The translations under genes were made by a program, and so were the position numbers. Below, one piece after another: positions 25,607 through 33,666 of a stretch of DNA of 64,000 nucleotides. A model generated the notes under the pieces. It was given only the letters and a program-made list of their open reading frames with translations, was not told where the DNA came from and did not search any database. The DNA is from Streptomyces poriferorum. Lineage in GTDB: Bacteria > Actinomycetota > Actinomycetes > Streptomycetales > Streptomycetaceae. The stretch is taken from assembly GCF_019399235.1 (NCBI RefSeq), contig NZ_JAELVH010000016.1:17949-81948 (forward strand), read 5' to 3'. How positions within the stretch are numbered: position 1 is the stretch's first letter; every line of letters starts with the position of its first letter.

Positions 25607-25802
25607 AGCGGGCTGAACGCGCCAGGAGCAGCCCGCCCACTGCCCCGGCGGCCGGACCGCGCTGGACGCCGGACAGGGCGGCTCCCCTCCTCCGAGGGGG
25701 GCTCACGAGATCCGGTGTCCGGCCTGAATCCCTGACCGGGAAGGGGCCGGACAGCCGGTCTGTGCCGATGGCGGCCCGACGGCCGCACGCGGCACGCCGG
25801 GT

Positions 25803-27743
25803 TCAGAGGAGGTGGGCTACGGCGCGGATTGCGGCGTCGAAGGCAGCGTGGGTGTAGCCGAACGCCTCGGCGTCGGAGTTGGCGATGGTGATGCGTCCGA
25901 CGGGGCGGCGGGCCTTGGCGTAGGGCCGTTGTGATTCGGGCTGGTACAGGGACGGGTCGTCGAGGGAGTTGTACTCGTAGGCGTATCCGTGGGCCCAGCG
26001 GTTGACGGTGATGGCCGTGATGTCTCGGGCGGGGTCGAACCCGTGGTCGCCGAGGGAGCGGGTCATCGAGTCGCGGATCTCGCGCTCGAAGTCCTCGAAC
26101 GGCATCCTGATCAGTGTGCGGCGGCCGGCCTTGTGCTGTTCGCGGCAGACCAGGCCGGGAGATCCGGGGGTCGCCGACAGGGAGACCACAGTGGGGAGTT
26201 CGGGTCGGTGCGGCATGGCGAAGTCACCGATCTCGGTGACCGTGGGCAGGCCGAAGCTGGAGAAGAACATCGAAGGTGTACTGACCCGGGAGACGCGGGC
26301 GCGGGCGAAGGCCCTCCAGTCGCGGAGCGCGACCCGTGCGTACACCAGTGGCACCTTCGTGCCGTAGCGCATCGCGGTGACCTGCTCCGTCGGCAGTTCG
26401 GGTACGACGTACGAGGAGACGGAGTTCCAGCAGGCCATGACCACGCCCTTGGCGCGGACCCGATAGCTTTGCCCGCCCTTGGAGTAGTCGACCACTGCGC
26501 CGTGCCGGCCTTCGTTGCGGACGTGGAAGGCTGTGCTCCCGAGGCGGATGCGGACGTGGTTGTCCCGGTCGTCGAGGCGTGAGTAGTCCGCCTTCGCGGT
26601 GACGATCCTCTGCCAGTCGGGCCGGCGCTCGTCGAAGGCATCCGGGACCAGCTTGCTGACCAGCAGTCGGGCTAGGGAAGCGTTGCCCTCGGGGAAGTAG
26701 AAGTTGCCGTCCTCCTCGGTCTCGGCAAGGTGCATCAGCGGCGTCAGGCCGGCGCCCGGCCACGGCGTGTGTTCGAGCCCCAGGCCGCCGAAGCCCGGCT
26801 GTCCGGTCGCCCACGCGTCGGCCGCTGCGACGTGGTCGACGTTCACACCCCACAGGCCGTTGGTGCCGCGCTTGACCATCTCCAAAGCGTCGGCGTCCAG
26901 GCCGAGCTTCTCGCGCAGGTAGGTCTCGTACGGCGTGCGGGCCAGGATCTCCTTCTTCTGCGCGTCCGTCAGCCCGGGATAGAAGTCCTCGGTCGTCGTG
27001 TACAGACGGACCAGTGCGGCCCGGCTCGCCTCGCTCATCGGCAGCTTGGTCGCGTACGACGCCCAGGACTCACCGGATTCACGGATGACCAGCTGGTCCT
27101 TGCCCCAGCGCTCGGAGTTGAACAGGGTGCCGCTGCGCAGAGAGTACGGCGCGTACGCGTCGCCCTTGACCGTGGCTTCCAGTGCCTTCAGATCGACGCC
27201 GAGGTCCTTGGTGAGAAGGTCGCGGGCTCCGCGCGACCAGGTACTCGGGGTGTCGATGTTGACGGTGCCGCCGTTGGACAGGAGCTGAGTGCGGCCGACG
27301 TGGAACTCGTTGCGCCGGGCGTGTCCGCCGAAATCGTCGAGGGCGTCGAGAATGAGCACACGAGCCTTCGGGCCGGCGTGCTTGCGGTAGAGGTACGCTG
27401 CGGCAAGCCCGCTCAGCCCGCCGCCGACCACGACCAGGTCGTAGGTCTCACGGGTATCCGATATACGCCCGGGTGCGAACGCACCGTCACGTACGGCGTG
27501 CGCCACGTCGTACGCTCCCGGCTGCTGGCCCCGCAGACCGGTCGCGGTGGGCGGGTAGGGAGCCTTGGGCCTGCCGTGCCCGTGGGGCGTGGGGCCGGGG
27601 TGCGCGCTCGGAGCCGCCTGCGCCGCCCCTGGTAGCGCCACGGCCGCGGCCGCGCCCATGGCCGTGACAGCCACCCCGTCGAGGAAGTCACGACGCGTGA
27701 CCTTTCGGTTCATACCAAGCTCGTGATCACTGAATCTGGGCAT
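25803..27743 (-). CDS. Tat-exported FAD/NAD(P)-binding oxidoreductase, amine-oxidase-like
   Basis: The 646-residue protein opens with a twin-arginine signal (VTRRDFLDGVAV, then a hydrophobic stretch to AQAAP, about residue 45). A Rossmann FAD site YDLVVVGGGLSGLAAAYL follows at about 101-118, with LILDALDDFGGHARRNEFH, the second half of the dinucleotide signature. Late segments include RWAHGYAYEYN and a closing GRITIANSDAEAFGYTHAAF. The layout resembles spermidine-dehydrogenase/flavin amine-oxidase-like proteins of actinomycetes. ATG 27743 has GAGGGG about 8 bases upstream. Substrate is not readable from sequence. Confidence 0.82.
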   Translation of the reverse strand: MPRFSDHELGMNRKVTRRDFLDGVAVTAMGAAAAVALPGAAQAAPSAHPGPTPHGHGRPKAPYPPTATGLRGQQPGAYDVAHAVRDGAFAPGRISDTRETYDLVVVGGGLSGLAAAYLYRKHAGPKARVLILDALDDFGGHARRNEFHVGRTQLLSNGGTVNIDTPSTWSRGARDLLTKDLGVDLKALEATVKGDAYAPYSLRSGTLFNSERWGKDQLVIRESGESWASYATKLPMSEASRAALVRLYTTTEDFYPGLTDAQKKEILARTPYETYLREKLGLDADALEMVKRGTNGLWGVNVDHVAAADAWATGQPGFGGLGLEHTPWPGAGLTPLMHLAETEEDGNFYFPEGNASLARLLVSKLVPDAFDERRPDWQRIVTAKADYSRLDDRDNHVRIRLGSTAFHVRNEGRHGAVVDYSKGGQSYRVRAKGVVMACWNSVSSYVVPELPTEQVTAMRYGTKVPLVYARVALRDWRAFARARVSRVSTPSMFFSSFGLPTVTEIGDFAMPHRPELPTVVSLSATPGSPGLVCREQHKAGRRTLIRMPFEDFEREIRDSMTRSLGDHGFDPARDITAITVNRWAHGYAYEYNSLDDPSLYQPESQRPYAKARRPVGRITIANSDAEAFGYTHAAFDAAIRAVAHLL

Positions 27744-27959
27744 ACGAGACCCCTCACGTGGATCTTCGGATTTCGGATCAGAACTACCTGGCGGGAATGC
27801 TATACAGTCGTCTCGCCTTTTATGAAGCGCGAATTTCGTTGCGTATGAGGCTTGTTGCTGCGAAATCAGTAGCCAGCGAGGAGAAGTGGCGACCCCGCGT
27901 GGCCACGGCGGTTCCGTGCGAGCCGGGACGTGGTCCGCCGGGCGGATCAGCGCTAGACC

Positions 27960-28240
27960 GTTCCGGCGGAGCTGTCGAGGTCGGCCCGGGTGGCCACCCC
28001 TTCCCGGTCGACCCGCGTGCCGACGATGACGGCGCTGGTGGTGACGGCGCGGGGTCTTCATCAGGTCGAGCAGCGGGCGAGTCCGGCCGGGGAGCAGGTG
28101 AAGTCGTCGGCGCAAGGCGAACTCGAACCGGCCAGGGCGCTCCTCGCAGGGGGTGGCAAGGCGGACAATGCCAGGCCCGCCCGGGCGGGCCCTGTGACGA
28201 CCCTCGCGGCCCTCAACCGCCGGCCGCCGCCTTCGGGCCA
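27960..28240 (-). pseudogene. Decayed partial duplicate of the neighbouring GH3 gene
   Basis: On the minus strand VRLATPCEERPGRFE and a later LLDLMKT recall VRLATPYEERPNRFE and LFDLMKT in the GH3 gene next door. At DNA level about 28050-28180 lines up with about 28575-28705, with several indels (for example GGTCTTCATCAGGTCGA occurs in both). The copy is out of frame and has no start. It lies immediately beyond the GH3 terminator, as a tandem duplication scar would. Confidence 0.65.
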
Positions 28241-28250
28241 CATACCAAAT

Positions 28251-28296
28251 GGCGCCCGGGCCCGGAGCCACCGCAGGGGTTCCGGGCCCGGGCGCC
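28251..28296 (-). terminator. Strong terminator of the GH3 gene
   Basis: GGCGCCCGGGCCCGGA (28251-28266) and its exact reverse complement (28281-28296) form a perfect 16-bp GC stem with a 14-base loop, 38 bases past the GH3 stop. Confidence 0.8.
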
Positions 28297-28334
28297 TTCG
28301 GTCGCAGAACCCCGCGGGGCCGTCGGCTTGGGGA

Positions 28335-30110
28335 TCAGAGGGTGAGGCCGTGGCCGGCCGGGAAGACCGGGTTCTCGGTGTCATTGGGGACGTCTTCGCG
28401 GGAGGCGGCGACGGCGGCCATGGAACGGGGAAGCTCGAAGGGGAGCCGACCCTGGGGCGTGACGTGGCCGAAGGCTACGTCGAGGAGAGCCGTGTCGGAG
28501 GCACCGAAGTCGGCGAGCAGCGCTGCGGCGTGCTCGGCGATCTCGGGGAGTACGGCCGCGCGCTCCAGGTTGACGCAGACGAGAGTGGGGACGGTCTTCA
28601 TCAGGTCGAACAGCGGGGCGAGTTCGGCCGGGGAGAAGGCGAGGTCGCCGGAGTGGAAGAAGGACTCGAACCGGTTGGGGCGCTCTTCGTAGGGGGTGGC
28701 GAGACGGACGACGGCGAGGTCCGCCTCGGCAGGGTCGCTGACGATCTGCCCGTACGGTACGGCTGCTTCCTGGCGCACGCCTTGGAGGTAGAGCTTGGGG
28801 GTGCCGGTGAGCGGGAGCAGCGCGTCGTGGTTGGTCAGCACGGTGATGGCGCGGCGCTGGGCGTCTTCGCCGGCGGCGGTGAACTCGGCGTTGCCGACGA
28901 TGCGTTCGGCGGCGTCGACGTCGACGTAGGGGTTGTCGAAGAGGCCGAGGACGAACTTCTCCCGCAGCAGGCGGCGTACGGAGGTGTCGATGCGTGCTTC
29001 GGTGATGCGGCCGGAGCGGACGAGTTCGACGATGAGTTCTGGGCACTGTTCGCCGCCGAACTGGTCGGCGCCCGCGTCCAGGGACTTGGCGGCCCGTTCG
29101 GCGGGGGTGAGGTGCTCGACGCCCCAGGCTCGGGCGACGTGGGTCTCGCCGAAGATCTCGGCGTCGGTGAGCAGGCCCCAGTCGGTGCAGACGATGCCGG
29201 TGAAGCCGAGTTCGTCGCGGAGCAGGCCGGTGAGGACGTCCTTGTTGAAGCCGAAGGCGACTTCTTCCCAGTCGGTACCGGTGGGCTGGCCGTAGTAGGG
29301 CATCATCTGCGAGGCGCCGGCGGCGATGGCGGCCTTGAACGGGGCGAGGTGGTAGTCGCGCATGCCGCCCGGGTAGACCTGTTCCTTGCCGTGGGGGAAG
29401 TGCGGGTCCTCGCCGTCCTTCTGCGGGCCGCCGCCTGGAAAGTGCTTGACCATGGTGGCCACGGACTGGGTGCCGAGCGTGTCGCCCTGGAGGCCGCGGA
29501 TGTAGGCTGCCGCGAGTTCGCCGGTGAGGCGGGCGTCGTTGCCGAAAGTGCCGTTCTGCCGCGACCAGCGGGGGTCGGTCGCGAGATCGATCTGCGGGTG
29601 CAGGGCGACCCGGAATCCGACGGCCAGGTACTCACGGCGGATCGTGTCGGCGAAGCGGTGAACGAGTTCGGCGTCGCCGATCGCGCCGAGGCCGATGGGC
29701 TCGGGCCACTGGGAGAACGCGCCGGCGTTCAGCGCGGCACCGGGGTTGTCGGTGAAGGCGTTGCGGGGGTCGGTGGAGAGGGTGACGGGAACACCGAGAC
29801 GGGTGGCGGCCGCCCGCTCCTGAAGAGCGTTCTGCCACAGAGCCATCTCGCGGACGCCATAGCTGCCGAGGAGGTTGAAGTGGCTGAGGTTCTTCTTCTC
29901 CAACAGGTCCGTGGTGCTCATGGGGACCATGGCAGGGTCCCCGGCCTCGACGGGAGTGCCGTCCGCGTTCATGGTGAGCATGGTGTGGAAGAGCTGGCCC
30001 GCCTTCTCCTCCAGCGTCATCCGGGCGAGCAGGTCCTCGGTGCGCTCGTCCGGGGTGAGGGCGGGGTCCTGGTAGGGGTGGCCTTCGTTGCGGGGTGTCC
30101 GGGTGGTCAT
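28335..30110 (-). CDS. GH3-family beta-glucosidase (intracellular)
   Basis: The 591-residue enzyme has no signal peptide. It shows GH3 marks: MTLEEKAGQLF near the start, HPQIDLATDPRWSR, VATMVKHFPGGGP (substrate-binding K-H) and the nucleophile loop GIVCTDWG with Asp310. The C-terminal domain ends RLPFELPRSM. There is no Fn3 domain. The family hydrolyses beta-linked glucosides or xylosides. AGGAG precedes ATG 30110. An MFS sugar-type transporter lies 53 bases upstream, so the two form an import-then-cleave unit. Confidence 0.92.
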   Translation of the reverse strand: MTTRTPRNEGHPYQDPALTPDERTEDLLARMTLEEKAGQLFHTMLTMNADGTPVEAGDPAMVPMSTTDLLEKKNLSHFNLLGSYGVREMALWQNALQERAAATRLGVPVTLSTDPRNAFTDNPGAALNAGAFSQWPEPIGLGAIGDAELVHRFADTIRREYLAVGFRVALHPQIDLATDPRWSRQNGTFGNDARLTGELAAAYIRGLQGDTLGTQSVATMVKHFPGGGPQKDGEDPHFPHGKEQVYPGGMRDYHLAPFKAAIAAGASQMMPYYGQPTGTDWEEVAFGFNKDVLTGLLRDELGFTGIVCTDWGLLTDAEIFGETHVARAWGVEHLTPAERAAKSLDAGADQFGGEQCPELIVELVRSGRITEARIDTSVRRLLREKFVLGLFDNPYVDVDAAERIVGNAEFTAAGEDAQRRAITVLTNHDALLPLTGTPKLYLQGVRQEAAVPYGQIVSDPAEADLAVVRLATPYEERPNRFESFFHSGDLAFSPAELAPLFDLMKTVPTLVCVNLERAAVLPEIAEHAAALLADFGASDTALLDVAFGHVTPQGRLPFELPRSMAAVAASREDVPNDTENPVFPAGHGLTL

Positions 30111-30163
30111 GGTGGTGCTCCTGTGGTACGGAGCGGGTCTTGCGGCCCGCGGGGTGGGGGTGG

Positions 30164-31519
30164 TCAGCGGACGGTGCGCACGCACTGGATCGCGGTGGCG
30201 CCCAGTGCGGCGCAGATCCCGCCGAGGAGGAAGAGCGCGGTGTAGTTCTCGCCGCCCGCACCGATCGCGAGGACAGCCGGGGCGATGACGGGGACGAGGG
30301 ACTGCGGAAGGGCGTTGGCGACGTTGAGGACGCCCATGTCCTTGGCCGAGGTCGCCGGGTCGGGCAGCACCGCGGCGGCGAGTGCCAGGTCGACGGCCAT
30401 GTAGAGGCCCTGGCCGGCGCCGAAGACGAGCAGTGCGACGAGGAACAGGCTGTAGCTGTGGGCGAAGGCGAGAAGTGCCAGCCCGACGCCGACGAGGAGG
30501 GCCGCGAAGAGCACGAAGGGCTTGCGGCGGCCGATGCGGTCGGAGAGGAAGCCACCGGTCACCGACGCGGCGACGCTCATCAGGACCATGACGATGGTGC
30601 CGAGGAACATCTTCCCGGTGACGTCGTCCTCGCTGTACCCGAGGCGGTCCTCGAGGAAGTAGACCTGGTACGTGGTCACCGCCGACATGGCGATGAAGAC
30701 CAGGAAGCGGCTGGCGAAGTTCCAGCCGAAGTCGGGGTGCTTGCGCGGGTTCACCCAGAAGCTCCGCCCGAATTCCCTGATCCCGTAAGCAGGGAAGCTT
30801 CCCTTCACGGCGGGCCGGTCCGGCATCACCGTACAGAGGTAGCCGACACCCGCCAGGCCGAGCACGGCGGGGACGATGAAGGCGAAGGCGAGGGTGTCCT
30901 TGAAGACGTTGGCGAGCATGGACCCGAGGATCATCGACAGGGCGCTGCTCATGCCGACGAGTCCGGAGACGCGGGCGCGCTGATCCTCAGGTATCAGGTC
31001 GGGAATGGTCGCGGTCAGTGCGGCCAGTGCGGCGTTGCACCCGAGCTGCGCCAGGGACCAGCCCAGGGTGAGGAGCAGGACGCTGTCGCCGAAGGCGATG
31101 ACCGACAGGCCGGCGAGACCTACGCTCATGCCGCCCAGCAGCCACGGGCGGCGGCGGCCGAAGCGGCCGGTGGTGCGGTCGGAGAGGGCACCGAAGAGCG
31201 GGTTGGCGATCAGTGCGAGGACTGCGCCGACCGCCATGACGGTGCCGAGCTTCGCGCCCCGCTGTTCCTTGGGGACGATCTCGTCGACCCTGAGCGCGAG
31301 GGTCACGATCACCGGCGTCAGGGTCGCCAGGAAGATGCCCAGCTGCGCCAGCACGATGCCTGCGACCAGGCGTCCGGGTGCCTTCGGCGGCGCGGAGGAG
31401 GCTGGAGTCGGAGCGTCCTGCCCCGCCGGGGTGGACGAGGCACCGGGCAGCACCAGGCCGCCTGCCCGGTCCGTACCTGCTGGGGCGGCCAGTGCCGGGG
31501 GTCGGCTGTCGAAGGCCAT
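30164..31519 (-). CDS. MFS transporter, probably for a glycoside
   Basis: The 451-residue protein has 12 predicted helices after a 45-residue Pro/Ala-rich cytoplasmic leader. The loop 2-3 motif reads NPLFGALSDRTTGRFGRRRP, and a second copy FLSDRIGRRKPFVLF appears in the other half. The G-A-L-S-D-R-T...R-F-G-R-R-R-P-W form is common in sugar and glycoside porters. Cotranscription with the GH3 gene and divergence from a TetR gene support a role in beta-glucoside uptake. The actual substrate is inferred. Confidence 0.82.
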   Translation of the reverse strand: MAFDSRPPALAAPAGTDRAGGLVLPGASSTPAGQDAPTPASSAPPKAPGRLVAGIVLAQLGIFLATLTPVIVTLALRVDEIVPKEQRGAKLGTVMAVGAVLALIANPLFGALSDRTTGRFGRRRPWLLGGMSVGLAGLSVIAFGDSVLLLTLGWSLAQLGCNAALAALTATIPDLIPEDQRARVSGLVGMSSALSMILGSMLANVFKDTLAFAFIVPAVLGLAGVGYLCTVMPDRPAVKGSFPAYGIREFGRSFWVNPRKHPDFGWNFASRFLVFIAMSAVTTYQVYFLEDRLGYSEDDVTGKMFLGTIVMVLMSVAASVTGGFLSDRIGRRKPFVLFAALLVGVGLALLAFAHSYSLFLVALLVFGAGQGLYMAVDLALAAAVLPDPATSAKDMGVLNVANALPQSLVPVIAPAVLAIGAGGENYTALFLLGGICAALGATAIQCVRTVR

Positions 31520-31560
31520 GAGGGCTCCTTGCGGCTCTCGACCGGCTCCATCGCCGGTTC

Positions 31561-31582
31561 GTTTCGCAAGATTAAGCGAAAC
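31561..31582. promoter_or_regulatory. Inverted repeat, candidate TetR operator
   Basis: GTTTCGC-(8)-GCGAAAC is a perfect 7-bp inverted repeat over an AT-rich spacer, 42 bases before the transporter start and 102 before the TetR start. Confidence 0.6.
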
Positions 31583-31683
31583 CCGAGTGGTTGCTAGGTT
31601 TTCATGGCGTGGCGTGGATCACACCCAAATCGGACGCTGGGCCCATAGGAAAGGGCGGTACGTCGGCCCGTAGGCTGGGGCGC

Positions 31684-32316
31684 ATGCCTCCCCGAAACCC
31701 CCGCGGCAGCTACGCCGTGGGCGACGAACGCCGCCAGCGCATCCTGGACGCAGCAGTCGAGCACTTCGCCCGCAACGGCTACCACGCCAGTTCACTCGCA
31801 CGGATCGCCCACGACGTGGGCATCACCCAGGGCGGCCTGCTTCACCACTTCCGCAGCAAGGAAGACCTGCTGCTCTCGGTCCTGGGCGAGAGCGAAGAAC
31901 GTGACCGCGTCTGGGCCTTCGGCGCGAAGGTCATGACCGCCACCCAGCACGCGACCGCCCTTCTGGAACTTGCCGCCCTCAACGCCACCCGCCCGGGCCT
32001 GGTGCGCATGTTCACCGTCCTGTCCGCCGAAGCCGCGGAACCGGGGCATCCCGCCCACGCCTACTTCACCGAGCGGTACGCACGGCTGGTGGCGCACATC
32101 TCCGCCGTCTACCGGCGCGGAATCGACACGGGCGAGATCCGGCCCGGCGTCGACCCCCTCGCCGTTGCCGAGGAAGGCCTTGCCGTCATGGACGGACTGC
32201 AGATCCAGTGGTCACTGAAACCCGCCACGTTCGACATGGTCGGCCGGCTGCGCGCCTACCACGACCGCCTCCTGCGCGACATCACCACGGCGGGAACGGG
32301 CCTGCCCACGGCCTGA
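31684..32316 (+). CDS. TetR-family transcriptional regulator
   Basis: The 210-residue protein has the TetR helix-turn-helix: RRQRILDAAVEHFARNGYHA, then SLARIAHDVGITQGGLLHHF and RSKEDLLLSVL. The C-terminal ligand domain is all helical and unassigned. It starts at ATG 31684. Divergent from the transporter-GH3 operon with the dyad at 31561-31582 between them, it is the probable local repressor. Confidence 0.9.
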   Translation: MPPRNPRGSYAVGDERRQRILDAAVEHFARNGYHASSLARIAHDVGITQGGLLHHFRSKEDLLLSVLGESEERDRVWAFGAKVMTATQHATALLELAALNATRPGLVRMFTVLSAEAAEPGHPAHAYFTERYARLVAHISAVYRRGIDTGEIRPGVDPLAVAEEGLAVMDGLQIQWSLKPATFDMVGRLRAYHDRLLRDITTAGTGLPTA

Positions 32317-32362
32317 AACGGTCCGCTGCGCGGGCCCACCCGGCCCCTGTGGCAGTACACGG

Positions 32363-33517
32363 TCAGTTCGTGGCCAGTGTCGTCGCCAGCCGGAGGGCGC
32401 CCAGGAGTTCGGCCTGCGCGCCGAGGCCGGCAGGCAGGATGTCGAGGCCGGCGGCGATGGCAGGCTGAGCATGCCGGGTGACCGTCGTGGTGATGCCTTG
32501 GACGAGCGCCCCGGTAGAGGCACCCAGTTCACCGCCCACGATCAGCGCCTGGGGGTTGAGCAGGTTGCAGAAGGCGGCGAGAACGCGGCCGAGCGTCCGG
32601 CCGGCGTCGTCCAGGATGCGGTCGGTGACGGGGTCGTTCTCCTGGAGCGGGAATCGAAGACCGCTCTCCCCGGGACGGGTGTGGGCGATCTGCGCCGCGA
32701 TGGCCGACACGGACACGACAGTCTCCAGGCAGCCCCGGTTGCCGCAGCGGCACATCTCGGTGTGCCCCGGCAACGGGGTGTGGCCGATCTCGCCGGCGAA
32801 GCCCCGTGAGCCCCGGTAGGGCAGGCCCCCGACGACAAGCCCTGCCCCGATGCCGTGCGAGACCTTGACGTAGAGGAAGTCCGAGTAGCGGCTGCCTGCG
32901 CCGAGGTGCAGTTCTCCGTACGCGCCGAGCAGGGCGTCGTTCTCGGCGTGCACAGGTACGCCGAGGCGGCGTTGGAGCTCCTTCCGCGGGTCGAGCCCCA
33001 CCCAGCTCGACAGGATCGTCGGGGAGCGTACGAGCCCCGAGTCGGTGTCGAGCGGCCCGGGGACACCTGCCACGACGGCGGCGACGCTGTCGATGCCCGC
33101 TGATGCGCGCAGTCCGTCCAGCAGCCCCGCAGCATGGTCCATCGCGTCGGTGGCCCGCAGATCGACGTCGAGTTCCACCCGCTCCTCGGCGATGGGGCGG
33201 CCGAGCGGGTCGCCGAGGGCGACGTTGATGTGGTTGTGGCCGAAGTCGATCGCCGCCACGGGAGCATCCCGGGGCACCACCCGGAGTATCGCCGCGGGCC
33301 GCCCGCTGCCGGAGCCGGGGCCCCCTCCCTCGGCCTGCGTCTCCGTCACTCGTTCGTCCGCCAGAAGCCGGGACACAGCGTGGTTCACAGTGCTGCGGGA
33401 CAGCCCGCTGAGTTCGATGATCCGGGCCCGGGTCGCCTGGCCGGCGGACTGAATGAGCCGGAAGACGTCCTCGCGTGTCCGGTCCCGGGGCGAAGAGTCT
33501 CCTGGCATCTGGGGCAT
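32363..33517 (-). CDS. ROK-family transcriptional repressor (NagC/XylR type)
   Basis: The 384-residue protein has an N-terminal winged helix (ATRARIIELSGLSRSTVNHA, about residues 29-48) and a ROK sugar-kinase-like domain with VAAIDFGHNHINVALGD, the His and Cys zinc motif GHTPLPGHTEMCRCGNRGC and GRVLAAFCNLLNPQALIVGG. ROK repressors sense a sugar or sugar phosphate. It lies between the two GH3 units and on the same strand as the large GH3 gene, from which a terminator separates it. Confidence 0.93.
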   Translation of the reverse strand: MPQMPGDSSPRDRTREDVFRLIQSAGQATRARIIELSGLSRSTVNHAVSRLLADERVTETQAEGGGPGSGSGRPAAILRVVPRDAPVAAIDFGHNHINVALGDPLGRPIAEERVELDVDLRATDAMDHAAGLLDGLRASAGIDSVAAVVAGVPGPLDTDSGLVRSPTILSSWVGLDPRKELQRRLGVPVHAENDALLGAYGELHLGAGSRYSDFLYVKVSHGIGAGLVVGGLPYRGSRGFAGEIGHTPLPGHTEMCRCGNRGCLETVVSVSAIAAQIAHTRPGESGLRFPLQENDPVTDRILDDAGRTLGRVLAAFCNLLNPQALIVGGELGASTGALVQGITTTVTRHAQPAIAAGLDILPAGLGAQAELLGALRLATTLATN

Positions 33518-33590
33518 GCACAGATCCTAAGGGCTTACCGGCCGCTCGCGTCCGGCGCACGGCCATGCCCGTTACGGCGGACGCGTGACC

Positions 33591-33621
33591 GCCCCCGGCC
33601 TGACGAAGACAGGCCGGGGGC
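33591..33621 (-). terminator. Terminator of the large GH3 gene
   Basis: GCCCCCGGCCTG and CAGGCCGGGGGC form a perfect 12-bp stem with a 7-base loop, 46 bases past the GH3 stop. Confidence 0.8.
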
Positions 33622-33666
33622 GGCAGGGGACGGGTGACGACTGGGGAGCGCCGTCACTGCGCGAGG

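Noticed and set aside
28174..28191. 18-bp GC palindrome GGCCCGCCCGGGCGGGCC
   Set aside because: It is simple G/C sequence in decayed DNA, expected by chance at this base composition.
27990..30245. A 751-codon plus-strand frame opposite the GH3 gene
   Set aside because: It is a shadow frame; the minus strand carries all GH3 motifs and a ribosome site.
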